DNA from: Marinobacter sp. F4216
Lineage (GTDB): Bacteria; Pseudomonadota; Gammaproteobacteria; Pseudomonadales; Oleiphilaceae
DNA: 64,000 bases
Assembly: GCF_019931195.1 (NCBI RefSeq)
Contig: NZ_JAIOUO010000007.1
Span: 1 to 64,000, forward strand
Direction of reading: 5' to 3'
The translations under genes were made by a program, and so were the position numbers. Below the pieces are notes generated by a model, which was not told the origin of the DNA, made no database searches, and worked only from the letters and a program-made list of their open reading frames with translations. Of the stretch, positions 40,687 through 51,173 are shown one piece after another; the stretch's first letter is position 1, and each line of letters opens with the position of its first letter.

Positions 40687-42516
40687 TTATTCGTTTGATT
40701 GGGATTGAGTTTGGCCACCCTGTTGCTGGCGGGCCTCAGCGAGAGCCTCTTCAGCGCGCTTTACACGATCCTGATTTTTGCTGACGGCGCGCTGGAGTTT
40801 GTCCACGTTGTCGGCCTCTTTGCTCCGGGCTTCTTTCAGCATGTCCTCCATATTACGGAGCTTGGCCTGGGCCTGTGCCAGTTGTTTTTCGAGGGTTTCA
40901 ATGTCTGGTGCGTCCGGTGCCGGCTTATCGTGTGCCGCTTCGCTGGTATTGGCTTCTGCCTTGGCCTTCTTGCGAGCCAATGCCTGTTGAACCAGCGCAG
41001 CCTTGGCAGCTCGTTCGTCGGTGTCGCCATCTGCCGAGGGCGCGGACTGTTCGGCCTGGGCTTTCTTCTTTGCCTGTGCCTCGGCCGCAGCTTTGGCTCG
41101 TTCTTTCCGGCGCTGTTCTTTCTCGCGTTTTTCCCGCTCCAGCCGTTCCTGACGGGCCTCGAAACGCTCCCGCGCTCGATCGGCTTTTTCCTGCTCTGAC
41201 CGCTGTACACGGATTTCGCCCTTGGCGTGCCGGTAATACTGTACCAGCGGAATGGAGCTCGGGCAGACGTAGGAGCAGGCCCCGCATTCAATGCAGTCGA
41301 ACAGGTTAAGGTGCTCGGCCTTTTCAAACTCGCCCGCCTTGGCGTGCCAGAACAGTTGCTGCGGAAGCAGTTCCATGGGGCAGGCCAGCGCACATTCGCC
41401 GCACCGGATGCATGGCTGTTCTGGCGGTGGTACAGGTAATTCGGCGCTGGTGGCGGCGATCACACAGTTGCTGGTCTTGACCACCGGAACAGCCGCGCTG
41501 CTGAGCGTGTACCCCATCATGGGGCCACCGAGCACCAGTCGGTTGGTACGTTCTGCATCGAGGCCGGCCTGTTCCAGGAGGTACGATATCGGCGTACCGA
41601 TCAGAGCTTCGAAGTTGCCCGGTTCCGCAACGCCTTCTCCGGTGATGGTGACAATCCGGGAAACCAGTGGCCTGTCCTCAAATATTGCGTCAGCCACCGC
41701 TACGGCCGTTCCGATGTTCTGACACATCACGCCTATGTCCGCCGGAATGCCACCGCTGGGCACTTCCATCCCGGTCAGGATGTGAATCAGCTGTTTCTCT
41801 CCACCGGACGGGTATTTGGTCGGGATTACCGCCAGTTCTATCTGGGTGCCCTGAATGGCCCTGTTGATCGACTCTATGGCCTCGGGTTTGTTGTCCTCAA
41901 TGGCAATGACACAGCGCTCAGGGCGCAGAATCCAGGCCATGACCTTCATGCCAGCCACGATGTCGGCGGCTTTTTCGCGCATGGTCATGTCGTCGGCGGT
42001 GATGTACGGCTCGCACTCGGCACCGTTGAGGATCAGGGTGCTGACTTTTCGGTCCCGGGGCGGTCGCAGTTTGACGTTGGTGGGAAATCCAGCGCCGCCA
42101 AGTCCGGAGATGCCGGCCTCGCGAATCAGGCCCAGTACCTGATCCCGCTCGAGGGCCCGGTAATCCTTGATGGGGTGGCGTTTTCTCCACTCATCCTCGC
42201 CATCGGGCCGCAGCGTCACACACCAGTCTTGCATGCCCGAGGGGTGGGGGACGGGCTGAAGGCTGATGGCTTCAATAATGCCTGAGGTGGGTGCATGGAC
42301 GGGGACACCCAGGCCGCTGGTCACTTCGGCCAGTTTGTCGCCTTTCTGAACCCGGTCGCCAACCTTGACCAGAACCTGCGCGGGTTCGCCAATATGCTGT
42401 TGCAGCGGGACAACCAGCTGGTCGGGCAGTCCCGCCTGACGAATGGGGCGCTGGGTCGACTGATGTTTGTTCTCGGCCGGGTGGATACCGCCGGGAAACT
42501 CCCAAAACTGTGTCAT
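40687..42516 (-). CDS. rsxC: Electron transport complex subunit RsxC/RnfC
   Basis: This 609-residue peripheral subunit contacts NADH/FMN and carries two 4Fe-4S clusters. The SLBB and FMN-binding core includes GISGLGGAGFPTNVKL and ILNGAECEPYITADD. Cluster motifs are CIRCGECALACP and CIECGACSYVCP (~375-425). The last ~150 residues form a Lys/Glu/Ala-rich low-complexity coiled-coil tail, a feature that varies in length among Rsx systems. I start at ATG 42516, which abuts the rsxB stop (TGATG); an in-frame extension upstream is rsxB sequence in another frame. Confidence 0.95.
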   Translation of the reverse strand: MTQFWEFPGGIHPAENKHQSTQRPIRQAGLPDQLVVPLQQHIGEPAQVLVKVGDRVQKGDKLAEVTSGLGVPVHAPTSGIIEAISLQPVPHPSGMQDWCVTLRPDGEDEWRKRHPIKDYRALERDQVLGLIREAGISGLGGAGFPTNVKLRPPRDRKVSTLILNGAECEPYITADDMTMREKAADIVAGMKVMAWILRPERCVIAIEDNKPEAIESINRAIQGTQIELAVIPTKYPSGGEKQLIHILTGMEVPSGGIPADIGVMCQNIGTAVAVADAIFEDRPLVSRIVTITGEGVAEPGNFEALIGTPISYLLEQAGLDAERTNRLVLGGPMMGYTLSSAAVPVVKTSNCVIAATSAELPVPPPEQPCIRCGECALACPMELLPQQLFWHAKAGEFEKAEHLNLFDCIECGACSYVCPSSIPLVQYYRHAKGEIRVQRSEQEKADRARERFEARQERLEREKREKEQRRKERAKAAAEAQAKKKAQAEQSAPSADGDTDERAAKAALVQQALARKKAKAEANTSEAAHDKPAPDAPDIETLEKQLAQAQAKLRNMEDMLKEARSKEADNVDKLQRAVSKNQDRVKRAEEALAEARQQQGGQTQSQSNE

Positions 42517-43094
42517 CAGGCTCTGGCTCCCTGGCGGTCGGTGGCGATCAGGTTTTTGGCTGGCGCGGACCAGGTCCAGGTACGGATATCCGGTTCGACG
42601 GTAACCATGTCGATGCAGTCTACCGGGCAGGGCTCTACGCACAGGTCACAGCCGGTGCACTCGCTCTCGATGACCGTATGCAGGTGCTTGGCAGCGCCCA
42701 GAATGGCATCAACCGGGCAGGCCTGGATGCACTTGGTGCAGCCGATACATTCGTCCTCGCGGATGAACGCGACCCGCTTTTCCTGCTCGACGCCGTGCTC
42801 GGCATCCAGCGGTTGGGGCTCCACATCGAGCAGGTCCGCCAGGGCCTTGATCGTTGATTCACCACCGGGTGGGCACTTGTTGATGGCGTCGCCGTCGGCA
42901 ATGGACTCGGCGTAGGGGCGGCAGCCGGGGAAACCGCACTGGCCACACTGGGTCTGGGGCAGTAACGAATCGATCTGGTCGACCAGCGGGTTGCCTTCAA
43001 CCCGGAAGCGTTCGGAGGCAAAGCCCAGCAACCCGCCAAACACGAGGGCGAGGGTGAGCAACACCAGAACTGCGATGACAATGCCCGTCCACAT
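42516..43094 (-). CDS. rsxB: Electron transport complex subunit RsxB/RnfB
   Basis: This 192-residue ferredoxin-like subunit is anchored by an N-terminal helix (~4-25). A 4Fe-4S domain with CGQCGFPGC and a later CPPGG is followed by two ferredoxin clusters in [12 protein letters not shown] and [12 protein letters not shown]. It passes electrons to the membrane subunits. The stop touches the rsxC start. Confidence 0.96.
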   Translation of the reverse strand: MWTGIVIAVLVLLTLALVFGGLLGFASERFRVEGNPLVDQIDSLLPQTQCGQCGFPGCRPYAESIADGDAINKCPPGGESTIKALADLLDVEPQPLDAEHGVEQEKRVAFIREDECIGCTKCIQACPVDAILGAAKHLHTVIESECTGCDLCVEPCPVDCIDMVTVEPDIRTWTWSAPAKNLIATDRQGARA

Positions 43095-43108
43095 ACAACC
43101 TGCCTCCG

Positions 43109-43690
43109 TTACACGCTGACCAGGCCGGTAAAGCCCAAGAACGCCAGCGACATCAAACCCGCAGTCACCATGCCAATGGCCGCGCCCCGGAACGCAACTG
43201 GCACATCAGACACCGCAATTCGTTCGCGCATGGCGGCAAACAGCACCAGTACCAGCGAGAAGCCAGCTGCTGCCCCGAAGCCATACAGTACCGATTCGAC
43301 AAAGTTGTTGTTCTTGTTGAGGTTAAGCAGCGCCACCCCCAGTACCGCGCAGTTGGTGGTAATCAGGGGCAGGAAGATACCCAGTACCCGATAGAGCAGG
43401 GGGCTGGTCTTGCGTACCACCATCTCGGTGAACTGAACCACCACCGCAATCACCAGGATAAAGGTGATGGTTTTCAGAAAGGCCAGATCCAGTGGCGCCA
43501 GCAGGTAGGTATAGGCCAGATAGCTGCACACTGATGACAGCGTCAGAACAAAGGTGGTGGCCAGGGACATGCCCATGGCGGTTTCCAGCTTGCCGGAAAC
43601 CCCCATGAACGGGCAAAGCCCCAGAAACTGCACCAGTACAAAGTTGTTCACCAGGATGGTGCTCACCAGGATCAGTAGATATTCCGTCAT
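43109..43690 (-). CDS. rsxA: Electron transport complex subunit RsxA/RnfA
   Basis: This 193-residue integral membrane subunit is homologous to RsxE and carries the family motifs [19 protein letters not shown] near the start and [14 protein letters not shown] in the middle. About six helices are seen. It starts 26 bases after the metG stop, so rsxABCDGE-nth may also be read from the metG transcript. Confidence 0.95.
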   Translation of the reverse strand: MTEYLLILVSTILVNNFVLVQFLGLCPFMGVSGKLETAMGMSLATTFVLTLSSVCSYLAYTYLLAPLDLAFLKTITFILVIAVVVQFTEMVVRKTSPLLYRVLGIFLPLITTNCAVLGVALLNLNKNNNFVESVLYGFGAAAGFSLVLVLFAAMRERIAVSDVPVAFRGAAIGMVTAGLMSLAFLGFTGLVSV

Positions 43691-43716
43691 CGGTACTGCT
43701 CAGCCTCGCCAGTGAA

Positions 43717-45762
43717 TTACATGATGCGCATGCCGGGCGTCGCGCCGGAGTCCGGTGACAGGATGAAGATATCCTTGCCCCCGGGGCCGGCTGCCAGAAC
43801 CATGCCTTCGGACAGGCCGAACTTCATCTTACGCGGCTTCAGGTTCGCCACCATGACCGTCAGGCGGCCTTCCAGGTCTTCCGGCCGGTAGGCGGACTTG
43901 ATGCCAGCGAACACGTTTTTGTCACCGTGGCCGATATCGAGGGTCAGGCGCAGCAGTTTGTCAGCGCCCTCGACGTGCTCGGCTTTGACAATTTTGGCTA
44001 CGCGCAGGTCGACCTTGGCGAAGTCACCGAATTCGATTTCGTCGGCGACCGGTTCCAGCTTGCTTTTCTCTTCCTGCATGGGGTCTTGCTTGTCGGCTGG
44101 AGCGGGCAACTCTTCCCTGGAATCGTCCAGCATCTTTTCAATCTGGCTCATATCCACGCGGTTCATCAGTGGCTTGAACTTGTTGATGTGGTGATTTTCC
44201 AGCAACTGCGCGCGGTTGTTCCAGTCCAGCTTGGCGCTGAGGAAATGCTCAGAGGCTTCCGCTGTTTTTGGCAGTACCGGAGCCAGGTATGTCATCAGCA
44301 GGCGGAACATATTGATGGCGTTGGTGCAGATGGCCTGCAGCTTCTCGTCCTGAGCTTCCTGCTTGGCGATCACCCACGGCTGCTCGTCGTTCACATACTG
44401 GTTGGCGGTGTCCGCCAGTTCCATGATGCGGCGCATGGCGCGGCCAAACTCTCGGGCTTCGTAGAATTCTTCAATTTCCTTGCCGGCATCGATGAATTCC
44501 CTCAGGCGTTCGACTTCTGTCACCTGACCGAGCTGTCCGTTGAACCGCTTGGTGATGAATCCGGCACTGCGGCTGGCAATGTTGACCACTTTGCCAACCA
44601 GGTCGGAGTTCACCCGGGCGGCGAAATCTTCCAGGTTCAGGTCCATGTCATCGACACCGCTGGTCAGCTTGGCGGCGAAGTAGTAACGCAGGTATTCCGG
44701 ATTCAGGTGATCCAGATAGGTGCGCGCCATGATGAAGGTGCCACGGGACTTGGACATCTTCTTGCCGTTCACGGTCACAAAACCGTGGGCCCAGACCGCG
44801 GTTGGTGTGCGGAAGCCCGCATCGTGCAGCATCGACGGCCAGAACAGGGCGTGGAAGTTGATGATGTCCTTACCGATGAAGTGGTACACCTCGGCGGTGG
44901 AATCGGTCTTCCAGAAGTGCTCGAAGTCGATATTTTCACGGTTACACAGGTTCTTGAAGCTGGCCAGGTAGCCGATGGGCGCGTCCAGCCACACGTAGAA
45001 ATACTTGCCCGGGGCATCCGGGATTTCGAAACCGAAGTAGGGGGCATCCCGGGAGATGTCCCATTCCTGCAGTCCGGCATCCAGCCATTCGGCCAGCTTG
45101 TTGGCTACCTGCGGCTGCAGGGTGCCGCTGCGGGTCCAGTTTGCCAGGAAGTCAGCGAAGTCCGGCAGTTTGAAGAAGTAGTGTTCGGACTCCTTCTCGA
45201 TCGGCGTGGCGCCGGACACGGCAGAAACCGGGTTGATCAGTTCTGCCGGGGTGTAGGTGGCGCCACAGGCTTCGCAGTTGTCGCCGTACTGGTCTTCGGT
45301 TTTGCACTTGGGGCAGGTGCCTTTAATAAACCGGTCTGCCAGGAACATGTTCTTTTCAGGATCGTACGACTGGGTGATCTTGCGCGTGGCAATGTGGCCG
45401 TTTTCCTGAAGCTGGCGGTAGATGTACTCGGAAAACTGACGGTTCTCTTCCGAGTGCGTGGTGTAATAGTTGTCGAACCGAATGTGGAAACCGGCGAAGT
45501 CCTGCTGGTGTTCCTCGCGAATCCGGTCAATCAGCTGCTCGGAGGTAATGCCCTCACGCTCGGCTCGCAGCATGATCGCCGTACCGTGGGCGTCGTCGGC
45601 GCAAACGTAGTAACAGTTCTGGCCCCGCATGTTCTGGTAGCGTACCCAGATGTCGGTCTGAATGTATTCCAGCAGGTGACCCAGGTGAATCGGGCCGTTG
45701 GCGTAGGGCAGTGCGCTGGTAACCAGAATGTCGCGCTGTTGCTTTGCACTCGCTTGCGTCAT
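43717..45762 (-). CDS. metG: Methionine--tRNA ligase
   Basis: This 681-residue class I synthetase has the signature [11 protein letters not shown] (HIGH box) near residue 22 and KMSKSRG (KMSKS box) near residue 335. A zinc knuckle ([18 protein letters not shown]) shows the MetG1 type. A C-terminal tRNA-binding domain (~580-681) begins near [18 protein letters not shown], so the enzyme should be a dimer. It is divergent from mrp across a 197-base gap, as in E. coli and Pseudomonas. Confidence 0.97.
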   Translation of the reverse strand: MTQASAKQQRDILVTSALPYANGPIHLGHLLEYIQTDIWVRYQNMRGQNCYYVCADDAHGTAIMLRAEREGITSEQLIDRIREEHQQDFAGFHIRFDNYYTTHSEENRQFSEYIYRQLQENGHIATRKITQSYDPEKNMFLADRFIKGTCPKCKTEDQYGDNCEACGATYTPAELINPVSAVSGATPIEKESEHYFFKLPDFADFLANWTRSGTLQPQVANKLAEWLDAGLQEWDISRDAPYFGFEIPDAPGKYFYVWLDAPIGYLASFKNLCNRENIDFEHFWKTDSTAEVYHFIGKDIINFHALFWPSMLHDAGFRTPTAVWAHGFVTVNGKKMSKSRGTFIMARTYLDHLNPEYLRYYFAAKLTSGVDDMDLNLEDFAARVNSDLVGKVVNIASRSAGFITKRFNGQLGQVTEVERLREFIDAGKEIEEFYEAREFGRAMRRIMELADTANQYVNDEQPWVIAKQEAQDEKLQAICTNAINMFRLLMTYLAPVLPKTAEASEHFLSAKLDWNNRAQLLENHHINKFKPLMNRVDMSQIEKMLDDSREELPAPADKQDPMQEEKSKLEPVADEIEFGDFAKVDLRVAKIVKAEHVEGADKLLRLTLDIGHGDKNVFAGIKSAYRPEDLEGRLTVMVANLKPRKMKFGLSEGMVLAAGPGGKDIFILSPDSGATPGMRIM

Positions 45763-45959
45763 GGTGTGTCCGAACCTTTCATCAGAAAATAAGGGGTTGT
45801 GTGGTCAGAAACGGGCACAAATGATACCTTCCGCCCAGATAATTTTCACCCAGATCACCTGTTTCCATGCCATTGGAAGCCCTGAACGGCAGGTAATTGT
45901 TTATACGCCGTTCTTTTCACGGCGTCGGAACATCGCTTGAGACACTTTCGGAGACCCCG
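45763..45959. promoter_or_regulatory. metG-mrp divergent intergenic region
   Basis: This ~200-base gap must hold promoters for both genes. On the plus side a hairpin ACGCCGT/ACGGCGT (45905-45925, 7-base loop) lies in the likely mrp leader, and CCCAGAT occurs twice 16 bases apart upstream of it. I cannot assign a clean -35/-10 pair. Confidence 0.35.
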
Positions 45960-47060
45960 ATGACACAGATTTCAGAGCAGGCTCTGCAGGCGGCCATCAA
46001 AGAATATCGTGACCCGTACCTTGGTAAGGATTTGTACGAACTTGGCGCTGTTAAAGCCCTTGAATCCAGTGAATCCGGTGAGGTTAAGTTGGTGGTTGAG
46101 CTGCCATATCCGTCAGCGGGCATTGCCGGCGCCCTGAAGCAGCTGGTGGCCGTGGCGCTGGAAAACGTTGACGGTGTGGAAAGTGCCGACGTTCAGGTAG
46201 GCCAGAAAATCCATTCGTACAAGGTGCAGAAAGATCTTCCTTCTGTTCCGGGTGTGAAGAACATCATTGCTGTGGCATCCGGCAAGGGTGGAGTGGGTAA
46301 ATCCACGACAGCTGTGAATCTGGCGCTCGCGCTGCAGGCCGAAGGGGCGCGGGTAGGCATCCTGGACGCCGACATCTATGGACCCAGCATTGGCATGATG
46401 CTCGGTGTGCCCGAGGGCAAACGCCCGGATACCCGGGAGAACAAGTACTTTGTGCCTATGCCGGTGCATGGCCTGCAAGCCAACTCCATGGCCTTTGTGG
46501 TGACCGAGAAGACACCCATGGTCTGGCGCGGGCCGATGGTGAGTGGCGCCGTGTTGCAGTTGCTGCAGCAGACGCTCTGGGATGAGCTCGACTATCTGAT
46601 CGTGGATATGCCACCGGGCACCGGCGACATTCAACTGACTCTGGCCCAGAAGGTCCCCGTGACCGGAGCGGTGATTGTGACCACGCCGCAGGACATTGCC
46701 CTGCTGGACGGTAAGAAGGGCATCGAGATGTTCCGTAAGGTCGACATTCCGGTGCTGGGTGTGGTCGAAAACATGAGTGTGCACATCTGCAGCAACTGCG
46801 GACACGAGGAGCCGTTGTTCGGTCACGGTGGTGGTGAGCGGATCGCCGAGGAGTACGACACCGAGCTGCTGGGCCAGTTGCCGCTGCACATGACCATCCG
46901 TGAGCAGACGGATGGCGGTAATCCCTCAGTAATTGCCGAGCCGGATTCCGAGGTGGCGCTCCGCTACCGGGACATTGCCCGCCGGGTTGGTGCTCAGCTT
47001 TCCTCCCGGGAGCGCAATCTAGGTGGGTCGATTTCCAGTGTGTCGGTGACTGAGCACTGA
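45960..47060 (+). CDS. mrp: Iron-sulfur cluster carrier ATPase Mrp/ApbC
   Basis: This 366-residue P-loop ATPase loads Fe-S clusters onto apoproteins. An N-terminal MIP18/DUF59-like domain (~1-85) is followed by a deviant Walker A motif [31 protein letters not shown] and [12 protein letters not shown]. The cluster-binding CxxC is in [11 protein letters not shown] start at ATG 45960 with GGAG six bases upstream. The next gene, dcd, is 113 bases on. The intervening segment contains a nested inverted repeat (GTGCG 47073-47077 with CGCAC 47101-47105) without a T tract. Confidence 0.95.
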   Translation: MTQISEQALQAAIKEYRDPYLGKDLYELGAVKALESSESGEVKLVVELPYPSAGIAGALKQLVAVALENVDGVESADVQVGQKIHSYKVQKDLPSVPGVKNIIAVASGKGGVGKSTTAVNLALALQAEGARVGILDADIYGPSIGMMLGVPEGKRPDTRENKYFVPMPVHGLQANSMAFVVTEKTPMVWRGPMVSGAVLQLLQQTLWDELDYLIVDMPPGTGDIQLTLAQKVPVTGAVIVTTPQDIALLDGKKGIEMFRKVDIPVLGVVENMSVHICSNCGHEEPLFGHGGGERIAEEYDTELLGQLPLHMTIREQTDGGNPSVIAEPDSEVALRYRDIARRVGAQLSSRERNLGGSISSVSVTEH

Positions 47061-47173
47061 GCCTCGGAACGAGTGCGCAGACGCCCATTGGGGCGCCATT
47101 CGCACCTTCGACAGGTTGCCGAGTAACGGGTAAACTACGCCTCAATTTTTCAAGTGGAATGAGACTTCTACCA

Positions 47174-47740
47174 ATGAGCATCAAGTCCGATAAGTGGATT
47201 CGCCGTATGTCCGAGCAGCAGGGCATGATCGAGCCGTTTGAATTCGGTCAGGTCCGTGAGTCCGAGAAAGGCCGGGTTATTTCCTACGGTACGTCGAGCT
47301 ACGGCTACGACGTGCGTTGCAGCAACGAGTTCAAGATCTTCACTAACGTTCATTCGGCGACCGTGGACCCGAAAAACTTCGACGAAAACAGCTTCGTGAA
47401 CTACACCGGTGATGTGTGCATCATTCCGCCGAACTCGTTCGCACTGGCACGCACCGTGGAATATTTCCGTATCCCACGCAACGTGCTCACCATCTGCCTG
47501 GGCAAATCCACCTATGCCCGGTGCGGTATCATTGTGAACGTCACGCCGCTGGAGCCCGAGTGGGAAGGTCAGGTGACTCTGGAATTCTCCAACACCACCA
47601 ACCTGCCGGCAAAAATCTACGCCAACGAAGGCGTAGCCCAGATGCTGTTCTTCGAATCCGATGAGGTGTGTGACACCAGCTACAAGGATCGCGGTGGTAA
47701 ATACCTCGGCCAGACCGGCGTAACCCTGCCCAGGACATGA
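47174..47740 (+). CDS. dcd: dCTP deaminase
   Basis: This 188-residue trimeric enzyme deaminates dCTP to dUTP, feeding thymidylate synthesis. [18 protein letters not shown] at the start is typical, and [40 protein letters not shown] and the late [18 protein letters not shown] are family motifs. The start at ATG 47174 matches the usual N-terminus. It overlaps the next gene by 4 bases. Confidence 0.96.
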   Translation: MSIKSDKWIRRMSEQQGMIEPFEFGQVRESEKGRVISYGTSSYGYDVRCSNEFKIFTNVHSATVDPKNFDENSFVNYTGDVCIIPPNSFALARTVEYFRIPRNVLTICLGKSTYARCGIIVNVTPLEPEWEGQVTLEFSNTTNLPAKIYANEGVAQMLFFESDEVCDTSYKDRGGKYLGQTGVTLPRT

Positions 47741-48336
47741 ACGCCAACCAGTTTCTGAAAGCCGTTTCCCAGTTGCAGGGATGGCGCGAATGCGCCTTCC
47801 TGCTGGCCCTTGCCGAGCGTTCGTTTCCCAATTACGCACTGTTTGCTGACGCCGTCGGTCTGAAAACCGGAGCCAAGATGCGGCAGTTGCTGGATCTTGG
47901 CTGGGATCTGCTGCAAGACAGCTCAAGCGAGGCGGCAATTCCGCAGCTGCTGGCCAGGCTCGAAGGCCTGTCTCCAGACGTTGATGCTTACGACGCCTAC
48001 GGTGTCTATCCCGCGTTTGATTTCTGCCAGTTGATGGAGCAGGCGCTGCTGAATCGCCTGAATCCGGCCCGTCATCGTGCCTCCGAGGCTTCACAGCTGG
48101 CAACCTCGACAGTCGTCAGCTTTATCGAGGTCTCGGAGGGGGATGAGCTCAGCGAGGATGATCTGGTGCGCGTGCTGGATCATCACCCGTTGATGAAAGA
48201 AGACAAGGCTTTTCAGCGTGATCTCGTGTTGTCGCTGAAGCGTCAGCGAACGCCAACCGAATCTTTCGTAGAGAAACTCAGGGATGATGCGGCCAATGGC
48301 GGTGTCAGTAATCTGGGGATTGCCCTGGGCGACTGA
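47737..48336 (+). CDS. YjaG/DUF416-family protein
   Basis: This 199-residue cytoplasmic alpha-helical protein of the DUF416 family opens with [31 protein letters not shown] and includes [22 protein letters not shown]. Function is unknown. It overlaps dcd by 4 bases (ATGA), so the two are probably translated together. Confidence 0.85.
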   Translation: MNANQFLKAVSQLQGWRECAFLLALAERSFPNYALFADAVGLKTGAKMRQLLDLGWDLLQDSSSEAAIPQLLARLEGLSPDVDAYDAYGVYPAFDFCQLMEQALLNRLNPARHRASEASQLATSTVVSFIEVSEGDELSEDDLVRVLDHHPLMKEDKAFQRDLVLSLKRQRTPTESFVEKLRDDAANGGVSNLGIALGD

Positions 48337-48404
48337 CCCCGGGCTACACTTTTCCTGCGGCGTGCGCCGTTAATCCATCTGGTGTGTTTGACAGGCTGTT
48401 CTCA

Positions 48405-49682
48405 ATGAAACTCTCCACCTTTGGACGCAAATTTACCGCCGATGCCGGCATTACCTCCCTGATGGACGATCTGGGCAATGCCATGGCGTCCGGTGATGAC
48501 ATGATCATGATGGGGGGAGGTAACCCCGGACACATCCCTGAAATACAGGAGCGGGTCCAGTCCATACTGGCGGAACTGAGCGCCAGCGACCAGCATGTCC
48601 GCCGCCTGGTGGGTGTGTACGATCCGCCCCAGGGAGAGAAACAGTTTATTTCGTCGCTGGCGGATCTGCTTAACCGGGAGTATGGCTGGGGGCTGGAGCC
48701 TGAGAACATTGCCTTGACCAATGGCAGCCAGGCCGCCTTTTTCATGTTGTTTAACATGTTCGGCGGTGACTACGGCAACGGCCAGCGCAAGCACATCCTG
48801 CTGCCACTCGCCCCGGAGTATATTGGTTATGCCGACGCAGGTATCGAACCCGGGCTGTTCCGGGCGGTCCAGCCGGATATTTCCTTCACCGACGGGCATG
48901 AGTTCAAGTATCGCGTCGATTTCGACGCCGTTGAGGTAACCGGTGAGACGGGCGCTATTTGTGTGTCCCGACCGACCAACCCGACCGGGAATGTGGTGAC
49001 GGATGACGAGCTGGCGCGCCTGGAGGCCTTGGCGCGGGAGCACGACGTGCCGCTGATTGTCGATGGTGCCTACGGCACCCCGTTCCCGAGCCTGCTGTTC
49101 GTGGATGCGAAACCCACCTGGAATGACCAGATTATTCTGTGCCTGAGTTTGTCCAAGCTCGGGTTGCCGGCGGCGCGCACGGGCATCGTGATTGCTGCAA
49201 AACCAGTTATCAAGGCGTTGTCCGGTATCAATGCCATTATGAATCTGGCCACAGGAAGCTTCGGGGCGATGCTGGCGGAGCCACTGGTACGTTCCGGTGA
49301 AATCCTCAGTCTCAGCCGTGATGTAGTGTGTCCGTTTTATCGCGAGAAAATGGAAAAGGCGGTGGGGGTGTTCCATAACGCCATGGGCGAGGCGGACTGC
49401 CGCTGGTATATCCATAAGCCCGAAGGCGCCATGTTCCTGTGGCTCTGGTTCCCGGATCTGCCTGTGACCAGTCTGGCGTTGTATCAGCGGCTAAAGGCCA
49501 GGGGCGTACTGGTGGTGTCTGGTCACTACTTCTTCCCCGGATTGCCGGATGACGACTGGCGTCATCGCCACGAATGCCTGAGGGTCACCTATTCCCAGGA
49601 CGATGACCGGGTGGCCGAAGGTCTTCGGATTATCGCCGATGAAGTGAAGCGGGTCTGGGCCGAGCACCGGGGCGGGGCTTAA
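48405..49682 (+). CDS. avtA: Valine--pyruvate aminotransferase
   Basis: This 425-residue fold-type I PLP enzyme transfers amino groups between valine and pyruvate. It opens with MKLSTFGRKFTADAGITSLMDDLGNAM and GGGNPGHIPE as in AvtA. The PLP-binding region includes VSRPTNPTGNVVTD, DGAYGTPFP and the lysine in LCLSLSKLGLPAARTG. ATG 48405 gives the usual start. Its stop overlaps the convergent DUF3108 gene by 4 bases (TTAA shared). Confidence 0.93.
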   Translation: MKLSTFGRKFTADAGITSLMDDLGNAMASGDDMIMMGGGNPGHIPEIQERVQSILAELSASDQHVRRLVGVYDPPQGEKQFISSLADLLNREYGWGLEPENIALTNGSQAAFFMLFNMFGGDYGNGQRKHILLPLAPEYIGYADAGIEPGLFRAVQPDISFTDGHEFKYRVDFDAVEVTGETGAICVSRPTNPTGNVVTDDELARLEALAREHDVPLIVDGAYGTPFPSLLFVDAKPTWNDQIILCLSLSKLGLPAARTGIVIAAKPVIKALSGINAIMNLATGSFGAMLAEPLVRSGEILSLSRDVVCPFYREKMEKAVGVFHNAMGEADCRWYIHKPEGAMFLWLWFPDLPVTSLALYQRLKARGVLVVSGHYFFPGLPDDDWRHRHECLRVTYSQDDDRVAEGLRIIADEVKRVWAEHRGGA

Positions 49683-50425
49683 CCCCCCACCTCGGATTGG
49701 GTGAGTCGCAACTGGTAGGTGCTGCCGTCCGGCTCCACCTGCCGGAGCTGAATAAGCAGGTAGTCCCGTTCCGGCGCAAACCACATCAGGGTTTCCCGCT
49801 TGGAGTCTTCCTCCCGAATCTTTTCCGCCTTCAGGGTAGGGGTGGAGCCGTTTGAGGTGTCCAGAGGTTCCTGATCAATGATGGCAAAGCGGTCTGTGTC
49901 GTACCGGTTTCCATCAATCACTCGGTAGGTCATGTCTTTCTGGCCGCGCTTTATGTCCTGGCTGAGTTGCAATTGAAGGCCCAGCGGATCGAGCGCGCCG
50001 TCTTCCAGATCCAGAGTAAAGTCCTTGTTTTTATATTCGCCGGTTGCCTTGCCGGACTCCCAGTCAAAATTGATGGACTCTTTCCGGTCCCTGATCAGAA
50101 AGCCCGAAAGCCGGTAGCGATAGCGGATCGGAATCACCCGGTTGTTTTGCCAGCGGAGCACCAGGGATTCATCAATGTCTGCGATGAACGAATCAACTTT
50201 GGTGCGGTAGAGCCAGGTCCCATCTTCACGGGGTGAGAGTGTGCGGGTGGCGGTGCCATCGATGGCGACGCCCTTGTTCATGGAGGCGGTGTAGGTCACC
50301 TCATAGGGGAGCAGTTCGGTTTGTTGCTCGGCGTGGGCTGCCGTAGGTAGAGCGCCGGCACTGACGACCAGGAGCCAGGCGGTGAAGCGGGGCAGCGTTT
50401 TAGCGGGTGTGCGATACGAATCCAT
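49679..50425 (-). CDS. DUF3108 secreted protein
   Basis: This 248-residue protein has a signal peptide (ending near AAHAEQQ) and the DUF3108 beta-rich fold: LLPYEVTYTASMNKGVAIDGTATRTL near the start, RDRKESINFDW in the middle. Members are periplasmic or outer-membrane associated and uncharacterised. The gene lies 85 bases downstream of purN and may be part of the purMN transcript. Its last bases are shared with avtA. Confidence 0.85.
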   Translation of the reverse strand: MDSYRTPAKTLPRFTAWLLVVSAGALPTAAHAEQQTELLPYEVTYTASMNKGVAIDGTATRTLSPREDGTWLYRTKVDSFIADIDESLVLRWQNNRVIPIRYRYRLSGFLIRDRKESINFDWESGKATGEYKNKDFTLDLEDGALDPLGLQLQLSQDIKRGQKDMTYRVIDGNRYDTDRFAIIDQEPLDTSNGSTPTLKAEKIREEDSKRETLMWFAPERDYLLIQLRQVEPDGSTYQLRLTQSEVGG

Positions 50426-50510
50426 GTGTGGTAACCCAAAGCTGTCACAGTTAGCGACAGTTTAGCGGGTTACCACGCAGGAAGGGATGACAATACGTTC
50501 AGGGTGGGGA

Positions 50511-51173
50511 TCAGTTATCAGGCAGTCGCATCGGGCTTTTCAGGAGTTCGCCATCAAACATGGCGAAATCGCTGCCCAGCTGGATGCGGCCCTCGCAGAA
50601 CCAGCGAATCACGATCGGATACAGCACGTGCTCCCGGGCCTGAACCCGCTCTTCCAGGGACTCGGCGGTGTCTTTCGGCAGAACCTGGACCTCGGCCTGA
50701 GCGATGACTGGGCCGCCGTCGAGTTCTTCGGTCACGAAGTGAATCGATGTCCCGTGTACGGCTTCCCCGGCATCCAGCGCTCGCTGGTGGGTGTTCAAGC
50801 CGGTGTACTTGGGCAGCAGTGACGGGTGCACGTTCAGCAGCTTACCCCGGAAGGCTCGTACGAAATCGGTGGTCAGGATTCGCATGAAGCCGGCGAGCAC
50901 GATGAGATCCGGGTTGTGGCGGAGGATCTCTGCCATCAGGGCACCATCGAACTCTTCCCGTGACTGGTACTTGGTGTGGTCAACCACGAAGGTTTCGATG
51001 TTGGCCTGTGCTGCCCGTTCCAGCGCAAATGCCTGGGGCCGGTTGCAGCCAACGGCGACAATTTTGCCCGGGAAATCACGCTCCCGGGATGCATCAATCA
51101 GCGCCTGAAGGTTTGATCCACTGCCGGATGCCAGGATCAGAATGCTTGGCTGAGGTGCTGGATCTGCCTTCAT
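50511..51173 (-). CDS. purN: Phosphoribosylglycinamide formyltransferase
   Basis: This 220-residue enzyme uses 10-formyl-THF to formylate GAR in purine synthesis. The opening [18 protein letters not shown], the catalytic region [33 protein letters not shown] and [10 protein letters not shown] are standard. Its start overlaps the purM stop by 4 bases. Confidence 0.96.
   Translation of the reverse strand: MKADPAPQPSILILASGSGSNLQALIDASRERDFPGKIVAVGCNRPQAFALERAAQANIETFVVDHTKYQSREEFDGALMAEILRHNPDLIVLAGFMRILTTDFVRAFRGKLLNVHPSLLPKYTGLNTHQRALDAGEAVHGTSIHFVTEELDGGPVIAQAEVQVLPKDTAESLEERVQAREHVLYPIVIRWFCEGRIQLGSDFAMFDGELLKSPMRLPDN

Noticed and set aside
42517..42642. N-terminal extension of RsxC
   Set aside because: The extra 42 residues are rsxB sequence read in another frame; ATG 42516 gives the normal RsxC N-terminus.
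43927..45792. Open frame of about 620 codons on the plus strand opposite metG
   Set aside because: It is the reverse-strand shadow of metG, with no recognisable domain and a Val/Gly/Leu/Gln-rich bias.
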